From assembly GCA_029979405.1 (NCBI GenBank), contig JAPOHM010000026.1, positions 1 through 11,950 on the forward strand: a stretch of DNA of 11,950 nt, read 5' to 3'. The notes beneath the pieces are model-generated. The model searched no databases and was not told the DNA's origin. It saw only the letters and a list, made by a program, of their open reading frames with translations. This document shows positions 7,211 through 11,950 of the stretch, one piece after another. The number at the start of each line of letters is the position of its first letter. Position 1 is the first letter of the stretch. This DNA is from Methanobacteriota archaeon (GTDB lineage: Archaea > Thermoplasmatota > Poseidoniia > Poseidoniales > Poseidoniaceae). A program made the position numbers and the translations under genes.

Positions 7211-8728
7211 TTATACGAGTTCTTTTGTAAGGAATTTGATGACATCATCCATGACCTGTAATGGAATCTCTGGACTAATATTTGGTGCAAGTCTAAGGGA
7301 TACATTTGTTTTCGCTTGGGTTCCAGAATTTCTGATTCCGAAAGAGATTCCACTCCCCTCCAACAATAGCAGATTAGATTCCCCAGCAATCGTCTTTCTT
7401 TGCAAACCATCAAGAGAATTTTTGATAATTTTTTCAACATTATTGGAAAGTAAATTTTTGCCATCCCATCGTTCTCTTTTCGTATCTTTTATCGATACCC
7501 TTTTCTTGAAACCGCGAATAAATTTGTCTGGTTTTTCATAAACCGCCATCGCAGAAAGAGTAGCAAGAAGGCTTACAGCACCATCCCCGACCAAGCATCG
7601 ACCGCCGTTAGGATTAGGGGCGGAGAGCACAATATGGCCAGAATCTTCTACTCCAATCTTGTTTGATGTAGTATTTTTTAGCGCATCTGATAACCATCTA
7701 TCGCCAACAGCGGTTTGTACAAATTTGACATCGGCGGTCAACCTTGAGAGTGATGCACTCAAGGCCAAATCCGATTCGATACTTGCCGCTAAGGTCCAGT
7801 TTCCTTTTGCTGCTCGTAAAATATGGTCTGCCATTTCATCGCCATCGATGACTCGACATCCATAATCTGTAGATTCAATCAGTAAACAACGGTCTCCGTC
7901 ACCATCTAATGCGGCGGCAATAATTTTCCCAGGTTCGGTTTCTTCTAACGATTTAATCAATATGTGGTCACTGTTTCCGACCTCTTCCCAAGACCAGGAA
8001 TCTGTTGGTGATAATTCTCCAGCGCCACAATTTTTGTTCAACGCCTCAGAAGCAGATGATAACTCAACAGCTTCTAACCCTACTTCGCACAAGAAATCAG
8101 CCAACCACGTACTAGGGGCTCCTTTAGAACAATCTAGCAGTATTTTTTGAGGACGTATCTCTGAAAATATTTCTTTGAACTCCAAATATCTTCTTGAAAT
8201 CAACTCTCTATGATTTTTGTCTGCATCGAAGGATGAATTGGGTTTCTCTAACTCCTCAAGGTGAGTAGTGTCTACTTCTCTATCTTCGGCGGCAATTTGT
8301 ATTATAAGTTCTGAAATATCTTGCTCAATTTCAACATTGGTTTTGAACCCATGTTCATCAAAAATTTTGATGCCAGATTCACTCACAGGATTATGGCTTG
8401 CAGTAATCATACATCCAAAAGCAGATGTTGTCTCTAACATAGCATTGTGTAAACCAGGAGTGGCACATAACCCAGCATGGATAACTTTGCAGTTACCGAG
8501 TTTTAGGCCAATAGTCAATGCTTTTGCTAACTCGAAATTTTTTGGTCTGTCATCCCACCCGATAATTACGTTTGAATTCGGTTTAGTAAACCTCGATAGC
8601 GCTTCTCCAACCAATCTCATAAATCTCGGAGATATTGACCTTTTTTCCAGTAAATCTGTAATTGAATCGTCATCTGATTTAGGGGAATCACATATTATTC
8701 CTCTAATCCCGTCGGTGCCAAATAGCAT
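7211..8728 (-). CDS. glmM: Phosphohexomutase of the phosphoglucosamine/phosphomanno-mutase family
   Basis: This enzyme of the alpha-D-phosphohexomutase superfamily moves phosphate between C6 and C1 of a hexose phosphate through a phosphoserine. All four signature loops are present: TASHNP with the catalytic Ser111 (109-114), the metal loop DGDGDR (275-280), the sugar loop GVEDSGH (359-365; usually GGE-S-GH) and the phosphate-binding loop RNSGTQAKT (466-474; usually R-SGTE). The N-terminus FGTDGIRG is also typical. At 505 residues it is somewhat longer than the usual 450. Substrate choice (GlcN-6-P, mannose-6-P or glucose-6-P) cannot be read from motifs alone. Phosphoglucosamine mutase is favoured because the gene immediately upstream encodes a GlmU-like acyltransferase, 4 nt away, and both would act in making UDP-GlcNAc. 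The start is fixed by GGGTGAT, which overlaps that gene's stop. The enzyme is predicted to be cytosolic. Confidence 0.92.
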   Translation of the reverse strand: MLFGTDGIRGIICDSPKSDDDSITDLLEKRSISPRFMRLVGEALSRFTKPNSNVIIGWDDRPKNFELAKALTIGLKLGNCKVIHAGLCATPGLHNAMLETTSAFGCMITASHNPVSESGIKIFDEHGFKTNVEIEQDISELIIQIAAEDREVDTTHLEELEKPNSSFDADKNHRELISRRYLEFKEIFSEIRPQKILLDCSKGAPSTWLADFLCEVGLEAVELSSASEALNKNCGAGELSPTDSWSWEEVGNSDHILIKSLEETEPGKIIAAALDGDGDRCLLIESTDYGCRVIDGDEMADHILRAAKGNWTLAASIESDLALSASLSRLTADVKFVQTAVGDRWLSDALKNTTSNKIGVEDSGHIVLSAPNPNGGRCLVGDGAVSLLATLSAMAVYEKPDKFIRGFKKRVSIKDTKRERWDGKNLLSNNVEKIIKNSLDGLQRKTIAGESNLLLLEGSGISFGIRNSGTQAKTNVSLRLAPNISPEIPLQVMDDVIKFLTKELV

Positions 8729-8731
8729 TCA

Positions 8732-8738
8732 ATCACCC
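8732..8738 (-). promoter_or_regulatory. Shine-Dalgarno site GGGTGAT for the phosphohexomutase
   Basis: On the minus strand GGGTGAT lies 3 nt before the ATG at 8728 and contains the TGA stop of the preceding acyltransferase gene. This arrangement supports the start and indicates translational coupling of the two enzymes. Confidence 0.6.
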
Positions 8739-9389
8739 GATTTTAGAGTCCGAGGAAAAGATTCCTGTAACTGTTGTATTTGGCATCACCATAGATTGCA
8801 TACCCAAAACAACTCCAGGATTAGTAACTACATTACATCCTAATTGACATCCTTCTCCTATTATCGCTCCAAATTTTCTTAGTCCAGAGGGCACTCTTAC
8901 TCCGTTTAGGATTACGTGTACTTCTTTACCATCGTTTCTGAGATTAGATAATTTAACCCCCGCACCCAAATTAACATCAGGTCCGAGAACAGAATCCCCG
9001 ACATAATTGAAATGCGGAGCTTTCGAATTAGGAAGTAGAATGCTATGTTTTGTTTCACTTGCATGTCCGACCAAAGCGCCCGAACATATCCACGAATACT
9101 CCCTGATGTATGATCCATGCCTGAGTGTGGCATTTGGCCCGATATACGAGGGCCCAATTATGTGCACACCCGGCTCGATAATTGCTGATTCAGAAATATG
9201 AACGATGCCATTTGAATCATCGATACTTACGTCTTCTCTGACCTTCGAGCCAATTTCTGCTAACATGTCCAGCATTTGGCCTTTCAAGGTTGGTAATACT
9301 GACCAAACATCTCCACTTGGAAAGCAGGGTTGTCGACCTAATGATTCATCAAGAGAAGGCCATAAGTCTTCAGCAGTAGGTGCGCCCAT
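8733..9389 (-). CDS. Left-handed beta-helix acyltransferase, GlmU C-terminal-domain-like
   Basis: The protein has 218 residues. From about residue 64 to 205 it shows hexapeptide-repeat texture (ISESAIIEPGVHIIGPSYIG, VLGPDVNLGAGV, IIGEGCQLGCNVVTNPGVVLG) typical of a left-handed parallel beta-helix. The stretch KAPHFNYVGDSVLGPDVNLGAG (123-144) closely follows the acetyltransferase site of GlmU (K-A-x-H-x-x-Y-x-GD), so His126 is the candidate catalytic base. Residues 1-60 are a predicted helical extension. The nucleotidyltransferase half of GlmU is absent: there is no G-G-G-x-G-T-R loop and no room for it. An in-frame TGA two codons upstream makes ATG 9389 the first possible start. The likely role is acetylation of glucosamine-1-phosphate made by the mutase 4 nt downstream, with a separate uridylyltransferase elsewhere. 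Another sugar or acyl donor remains possible. Family members usually act as trimers in the cytosol. Confidence 0.85.
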   Translation of the reverse strand: MGAPTAEDLWPSLDESLGRQPCFPSGDVWSVLPTLKGQMLDMLAEIGSKVREDVSIDDSNGIVHISESAIIEPGVHIIGPSYIGPNATLRHGSYIREYSWICSGALVGHASETKHSILLPNSKAPHFNYVGDSVLGPDVNLGAGVKLSNLRNDGKEVHVILNGVRVPSGLRKFGAIIGEGCQLGCNVVTNPGVVLGMQSMVMPNTTVTGIFSSDSKIG

Positions 9390-9424
9390 TAATCAATGGG
9401 ATAACCTGATGCGATTTGACCTTT

Positions 9425-9673
9425 TCATGCTACGCTGTAAATTCTCTTGCCAGTTGAAGCATCGAGTTTGAAATGAATGATGTTCTTCAAATACCTTGGA
9501 ATAAAGAATCCAATTTTCCTCGAAGTCAGTCCGTGATTCCTCATCTTTCTAGTGTTTGAAAGATGGTAAACTATGTCCGCGGCAGAACATCCGGGGTTTA
9601 CTGAAATGTATTCGATGATTTCAAATTTCAATCTTTCAAGTCTGGCAGATTTTTGCGATCCGTTCCCGTTCAT
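9425..9673 (-). CDS. Small winged-helix DNA-binding-like protein
   Basis: This is an 82-residue basic protein consistent with one winged helix-turn-helix domain. The predicted parts are helix 1 at about 10-24 (ARLERLKFEIIEYIS), helix 2 at 29-40 (CSAADIVYHLSN), recognition helix at about 50-63 (TSRKIGFFIPRYLKN) and a beta-wing at 66-81 (IHFKLDASTGKRIYSV). NPGCSAADIVYHL resembles the helix 1-to-turn region of archaeal wHTH regulators. There is no ligand-binding domain and no metal-site cysteine cluster. It is the first gene of the minus-strand block and may regulate the amino-sugar genes behind it, or itself; that is inference. ATG 9673 fits a leaderless transcript, with a TATA box 21-27 nt upstream and no SD. 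The acyltransferase start lies 35 nt downstream of its stop. The product is unnamed in any pathway I know. Confidence 0.8.
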   Translation of the reverse strand: MNGNGSQKSARLERLKFEIIEYISVNPGCSAADIVYHLSNTRKMRNHGLTSRKIGFFIPRYLKNIIHFKLDASTGKRIYSVA

Positions 9674-9693
9674 GAATAATAATACGACTCTGG

Positions 9694-9700
9694 AATATAA
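9694..9700 (-). promoter_or_regulatory. TATA box of a leaderless promoter for the 9673 gene
   Basis: The minus strand reads TTATATT, 21-27 nt ahead of the ATG at 9673. Archaeal TATA boxes centre about 25 nt before the transcription start, so transcription would begin at or within a few bases of the start codon. No SD lies between, which agrees with leaderless expression of the whole downstream block. Confidence 0.6.
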
Positions 9701-9708
9701 GTCATCTA

Positions 9709-9732
9709 AGGGGGGATGCCCCGGGCCCCCCT
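9709..9732. repeat. GC-rich inverted repeat (7-bp stem, 10-nt loop)
   Basis: AGGGGGG (9709-9715) and CCCCCCT (9726-9732) are exact inverted copies flanking ATGCCCCGGG. The loop itself contains CCCGGG and can pair in alternative ways with the G-run. It lies directly after the stop of the 264-residue gene and just ahead of the TATA box of the next gene. It could be a terminator stem or insulator for the upstream gene, although no T-run follows the stem immediately on the minus strand. About 90 % G+C here stands out sharply against the surrounding AT-rich DNA. Confidence 0.7.
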
Positions 9733-9735
9733 AAT

Positions 9736-10530
9736 TCAAAGTACGTTTAACAGATCAGACCACAGGAAAGAAGAACCGCGACGAAATAGATTATCATGAA
9801 ATTCTTTCTGTGAGAAATGTTGGCAACGTATCACTCTTCCTCTGCTATTGTAACAACCACTCTTAGTATTAATTGGGACGACAATTGTCGACATATCGAG
9901 TTTAGGCCCGTTAGGTTTTGGCAATTCAGTATTGACAACCTCTTCTACACCATCCCATGAGATGTCATCAATACTTGGAGATTTTATAGAATAATCATTT
10001 TCTAGTCGAATTATACCTTCAGCCAATCGCTTTGGAGCCCACGTATTTGGAGTACTGCCATCCAACCATTGAACAATCCTCTTCATTTGTTTTGGTTCAA
10101 CTAGTGTAATGTAAGAAAGTTCCCACCAGCCCGGAGAGCGCACCACTGTTACATGGTGGACACCAGGATTAACGTCTCTTGCATCTAAATTATCTGCCCA
10201 TGTACGACAGATGTTTTCGATTCTTACAGGAATTATTGGCATTGATGGGGCATCGATATCACATAAGCGGTATGGGTTAGCGAGCTCTCCAGCGATTAAT
10301 AGGGGCCTCGAATTTTCAATATCGATTAAATCTGAAACTTTCTTTCCATCGTTTGCTTGATGATCTCCAATAAATTTTCTTAAATCGGCCAAGTCTATCT
10401 CATCGCCGGCCGGCATTTTAGGGCTATTCAATTCGATTACCTCAGACTGGGTAAATAGAATAGGATTTTCAGGCAAGGGAGCGGGGGAATTATTCGGGGA
10501 GTACATCCACAATCTTGGTGAAGAGGACAT
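9736..10530 (-). CDS. Hypothetical soluble protein, 264 aa
   Basis: I do not recognise this protein. It has no signal peptide and no membrane helix. The first 45 residues are Pro/Ser/Asn-rich and probably disordered (SPNNSPAPLPENP). Residues 45-75 are acidic and helical. A compact-looking core at about 75-205 contains the aromatic stretch SPGWWELSYITLVEPKQMKRIVQWLDG (132-158). The basic C-terminus carries GCYNSRGRVIRC (225-236), two cysteines nine residues apart, then HFSQKEFHDNLFRRG. With only two close cysteines this is at best half a zinc site. C90 and C108 are further away. Composition matches the neighbours, so it looks native. The ATG at 10530 has GGAAGG only 2 nt ahead, a weak and oddly close SD. 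The nearest TATA-like tract is about 50 nt upstream. It is separated from the next gene by a GC-rich hairpin, so it is probably its own transcription unit. Confidence 0.8.
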   Translation of the reverse strand: MSSSPRLWMYSPNNSPAPLPENPILFTQSEVIELNSPKMPAGDEIDLADLRKFIGDHQANDGKKVSDLIDIENSRPLLIAGELANPYRLCDIDAPSMPIIPVRIENICRTWADNLDARDVNPGVHHVTVVRSPGWWELSYITLVEPKQMKRIVQWLDGSTPNTWAPKRLAEGIIRLENDYSIKSPSIDDISWDGVEEVVNTELPKPNGPKLDMSTIVVPINTKSGCYNSRGRVIRCQHFSQKEFHDNLFRRGSSFLWSDLLNVL

Positions 10531-10637
10531 GGCCTTCCGAAGATTATCTGAATGTTCAAATTTCCTAAGAATATTGAATTAAATAATTTTGTTTGAAAAT
10601 CGTGACCTTTCTATGATAGAACATATTCGGACGTCTT
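10531..10637. promoter_or_regulatory. Divergent intergenic promoter region
   Basis: This 107-nt AT-rich gap lies between two divergently read genes. For the minus-strand gene the best TATA-like element is TTATTTAATTCAATATT (about 10587-10571), which would leave a leader of about 25 nt. For the plus-strand gene CTATGATA (about 10611-10618) is at a distance suited to a leaderless start at 10638 but is a poor TATA match. I see no RNA gene or longer repeat here. Confidence 0.4.
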
Positions 10638-11066
10638 ATGCCTCTGCCAAATGATGTGTTAGCAAAATTAGCAGGATTATCTGGTTATGATTTAATGTTG
10701 GAGATGGATGCAGTAAGCAGAACACACGGCATTCAATTGGCCCAAATAGAGTCTGAGATTGCAGTATTCAAAGCTGAAGGAATGAGTCAAACGCCAGCCG
10801 AACCAGCAGATTTCCAACCAGTTGCATACAAGGAGGAAGTCGACTTTTCTCAAGCCCAAAATGCCCCAACTGGGCCCAAATATCTTGACAATCCTGAAAA
10901 TTATCGACTCAAGTATAACCCTTCCACAGAAGGAAGGATGAATCAATCTCATGTAAAGCAAGCAATTCTTTGCCCATCTTGTTCGGCCCCTCTGGGGATT
11001 CCTGATGTTAGACCGATCAAGGTAACATGCCCTCAGTGCTTCAATGAGGCAGTATTTCACATTTAA
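10638..11066 (+). CDS. Small protein with C-terminal zinc ribbon, 142 aa
   Basis: The C-terminus is a four-cysteine zinc ribbon: C112-P-S-C115 and C131-P-Q-C134, spaced CX2C-X15-CX2C, with strand residues ILCPSC and KVTCPQCFNEAVFHI typical of such folds. Residues 1-48 look like a small helical domain (LPNDVLAKLAGLSGYDLMLEMDA). The middle, about 50-105, is rich in Ala, Pro, Gln, Asn and Tyr and is probably a flexible linker. There is no membrane segment. Zinc ribbons of this type usually mediate protein or nucleic-acid contacts; no enzyme function can be assigned. The ATG at 10638 has no SD and may be leaderless. A T11 tract 31 nt after the stop ends the transcript, so the gene stands alone. 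It resembles the many small ribbon proteins of archaea, and I cannot name a specific family. Confidence 0.83.
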   Translation: MPLPNDVLAKLAGLSGYDLMLEMDAVSRTHGIQLAQIESEIAVFKAEGMSQTPAEPADFQPVAYKEEVDFSQAQNAPTGPKYLDNPENYRLKYNPSTEGRMNQSHVKQAILCPSCSAPLGIPDVRPIKVTCPQCFNEAVFHI

Positions 11067-11097
11067 GCGCTAATTTACTTTAGTTCAATATTTTACC

Positions 11098-11108
11098 TTT
11101 TTTTTTTT
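11098..11108 (+). terminator. Poly-T (T11) archaeal terminator
   Basis: An uninterrupted run of eleven T lies 31 nt after the stop of the zinc-ribbon gene and is preceded by TTTTACC. Archaeal RNA polymerase commonly terminates at such oligo-U tracts without a hairpin. It also separates this gene from the next promoter. Confidence 0.65.
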
Positions 11109-11118
11109 GATATAATTC

Positions 11119-11125
11119 AATATAT
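11119..11125 (+). promoter_or_regulatory. TATA box of a leaderless promoter for the 11147 gene
   Basis: AATATAT (11119-11125) within TTCAATATATG is centred about 25 nt before the GTG at 11147. No SD is present in the 13 nt before that codon. The spacing fits transcription starting at or next to the start codon. Confidence 0.6.
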
Positions 11126-11146
11126 GTAGAATATTTTAGCATATCC

Positions 11147-11920
11147 GTGACGGCCAAGAGCGATGACGGGTTTTGGGAAATGAAGGATGGTAATTGGGTC
11201 CCTACTGAGAAACAGAAGCAAGCCATTGCACTAAATACAAAGGATGCAAACCAATCAAAAGAGATTGGTAAACTATCAACCGAGGGACATACTAAATTTG
11301 TAGCTAAAACTACTACAATATCTGCGAGTGGAATTTCGACGAACACAACCGGTAATGATGGCTATATTGGACTAAATTCATTAACAACAACAACAACTCA
11401 CACATCAGCAGCTAAAGCATACATGGGTAATCCATTCTATCAAGGGTTTTCATCGAGAAGAGAATTTAACAGAATTCAGGACCCTGGCGCTGATAAATTA
11501 AAGAAAAAACTATTGTTTAACCACAACAAAGTAGAGTCTTTGGCAAGAAGTAAATTCGTATCTGGAGATATGTCACATAATGCAGAACAAATTATCCAAA
11601 AAATGTATTATCCAAATGAGAAATTACAGCACAATAGGCCACTGAAAATTCGCAAAGTAGAAGTTGAAGCCCCTTCTGATACCTCTCCAAATGGCTTCAA
11701 GAGTCTTACCGAAAACAATCATTTTGGTGTTAGGGGTATACTAACCACAGACAGGATATTGCTGATAGACTCAACAGAAGATGCAGTTACTGATTTTGGT
11801 TATTGTGCGATTGCTGCTGGAGAAGGGGGCCAATGTGGAAGCTGCCCAGAATGGTGGAGCTACACCGCTTTACATCGCTTGCCGAAAAGGACATGGGGGT
11901 GTAGCGCGATTGCTGCTTGA
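11147..11920 (+). CDS. Hypothetical protein with PH-like C-terminal strand pattern, disrupted near 11804
   Basis: The start is GTG at 11147, supported by the leaderless TATA spacing. Residues 1-25 (DDGFWEMKDGNWVPTEKQ) look like an N-terminal tag-like segment I associate with Marine Group II proteins. Residues 30-90 are Thr/Ser/Asn-rich and probably disordered. A basic helical part follows (about 100-170), then FKSLTENNHFGVRGILTTDRILLIDSTED (about 185-213). Its G-x-L-T-x-x-R-h-h-h-h-D pattern resembles the strands of bacterial PH-like domains; this is a weak similarity. After residue about 219 the reading frame enters GC-rich ankyrin DNA out of frame, so the final 38 residues (up to the TAG ending at 11920) are probably not genuine protein. 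The true C-terminus is therefore missing or rearranged. Either the gene was broken by recombination, or the contig is chimeric at this point. No function can be assigned. Confidence 0.65.
   Translation: MTAKSDDGFWEMKDGNWVPTEKQKQAIALNTKDANQSKEIGKLSTEGHTKFVAKTTTISASGISTNTTGNDGYIGLNSLTTTTTHTSAAKAYMGNPFYQGFSSRREFNRIQDPGADKLKKKLLFNHNKVESLARSKFVSGDMSHNAEQIIQKMYYPNEKLQHNRPLKIRKVEVEAPSDTSPNGFKSLTENNHFGVRGILTTDRILLIDSTEDAVTDFGYCAIAAGEGGQCGSCPEWWSYTALHRLPKRTWGCSAIAA
11383..11397 (+). repeat. (AAC)5 trinucleotide tract
   Basis: Five tandem AAC units lie within the coding region of the 11147 gene and contribute to a run of threonines (LTTTTTHT) in its low-complexity segment. The tract could vary in length by slippage without breaking the frame. 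Confidence 0.75.
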
Positions 11921-11950
11921 GAAGGGGGCCAATGTGGAAGCTGCGGCGGC
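11781..11950 (+). CDS. Ankyrin-repeat protein fragment, both ends incomplete
   Basis: In a frame different from the 11147 gene, the DNA from 11805 to the window edge translates to one and a half ankyrin units. These are VRLLLEKGANVEAAQNGG (helix 2 and loop of a first unit), then ATPLYIACRKGHGGVARLLL (a full TPLxxA...GH helix pair), then EKGANVEAAA. The unit is 33 residues, the canonical ankyrin length. The frame is open from 11769 to the edge. An ATG lies at 11781, but the residues it adds (MQLLILVI) are not ankyrin-like, so a true start there is doubtful. No helix 1 precedes the first VRLLL, so the array enters in mid-unit. Ankyrin repeats bind proteins and are common in eukaryotes, large DNA viruses and some bacteria. 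At about 60 % G+C against 40 % just upstream, this stretch does not look native to its surroundings. Confidence 0.6.
   Translation, partial: MQLLILVIVRLLLEKGANVEAAQNGGATPLYIACRKGHGGVARLLLEKGANVEAAA
11807..11944 (+). repeat. 99-nt ankyrin direct repeat, core of 39 nt with one mismatch
   Basis: The core at 11807-11845 recurs at 11906-11944, exactly 99 nt apart, with 38 of 39 bases identical (G at 11819, T at 11918). It encodes the second helix and following loop of the ankyrin unit. Near-identity at the DNA level, including silent positions, indicates recent tandem duplication or gene conversion. The window ends 6 nt after the second copy. Confidence 0.9.

Noticed and set aside
8268..8843. A 191-codon plus-strand open frame
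   Set aside because: It is antisense across the mutase N-terminus and the end of the acyltransferase, both with clear motifs. The translation is Ser/Ile-rich with no recognisable feature and no promoter or SD.
11080..11346. Minus-strand open frame of 88 codons
   Set aside because: It covers the T11 terminator and TATA box and is antisense to the 11147 gene. The product is low-complexity and has no convincing start signal.
11383..11397. (AAC)5 as a phase-variation switch
   Set aside because: Length changes by whole units keep the frame, and the tract lies in a disordered Thr-rich segment, so on/off switching is not expected.
11798..11808. Programmed +1 ribosomal frameshift joining the 11147 gene to the ankyrin frame
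   Set aside because: There is no known slippery site or stimulatory structure. The ankyrin unit is cut in the middle and base composition jumps, which a frameshift would not explain.
1..11950. CRISPR array, tRNA/rRNA genes, transposase, integrase or toxin-antitoxin pair
   Set aside because: No spaced short-repeat arrays, cloverleaf-like segments or mobile-element signatures were seen. The non-coding gaps are all about 110 nt or shorter and are accounted for as promoters, terminators or spacers.

Overview
The window reads as a piece of a low-GC (roughly 40 % by eye) marine planktonic archaeon, most likely of the Thermoplasmatota/Poseidoniales (Marine Group II) type. The reasons are archaeal-style TATA boxes placed about 25 nt ahead of start codons (leaderless transcripts), a mix of leaderless and Shine-Dalgarno (SD) starts, small zinc-ribbon and winged-helix proteins, and one protein whose N-terminus (GFWEMKDGNWVPTEKQ) looks to me like proteins of that group. 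This assignment is inference; no rRNA or tRNA gene is present to fix it.

Layout. (1) Positions 1-2957, minus strand: ATP-type phosphoenolpyruvate carboxykinase, then a cyclophilin-type peptidyl-prolyl isomerase, then an isoaspartyl peptidase/L-asparaginase that runs off the left edge. The last two are tightly coupled: the isomerase stop codon overlaps the SD of the peptidase. (2) 3035-6778, plus strand, divergent from the carboxykinase: a 1247-residue protein with about 37 hydrophobic segments and no function I can recognise. (3) 6800-9673, minus strand, a compact block read in the order winged-helix protein, left-handed beta-helix acyltransferase, phosphoglucosamine-mutase-type phosphohexomutase, small two-helix membrane protein. 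The middle two fit successive steps of amino-sugar activation (GlcN-6-P to GlcN-1-P to GlcNAc-1-P). A TATA box 21-27 nt ahead of the winged-helix start and a very GC-rich hairpin just upstream mark the head of this block. (4) 9736-10530, minus strand: a soluble protein of unknown function. (5) 10638-11066, plus strand: a small protein ending in a four-cysteine zinc ribbon, followed by a T11 terminator. (6) 11147 to the right edge, plus strand: a leaderless gene with a GTG start whose product ends in a PH-like strand pattern. Near 11804 it runs abruptly into GC-rich (about 60 %) ankyrin-repeat DNA in another reading frame, and the window ends inside that repeat.

The most unusual spot is the right edge. 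The ankyrin DNA begins in the middle of a repeat unit, in a different frame from the gene it follows, with a jump of about 20 points in GC and a 99-nt direct repeat whose 39-nt core differs at one position. This may be a recent acquisition, or a metagenome-assembly chimera at a contig end. The chimera should be excluded first. Otherwise the window is ordinary core metabolism plus several uncharacterised lineage-type proteins; I see no CRISPR array, transposase or phage module.
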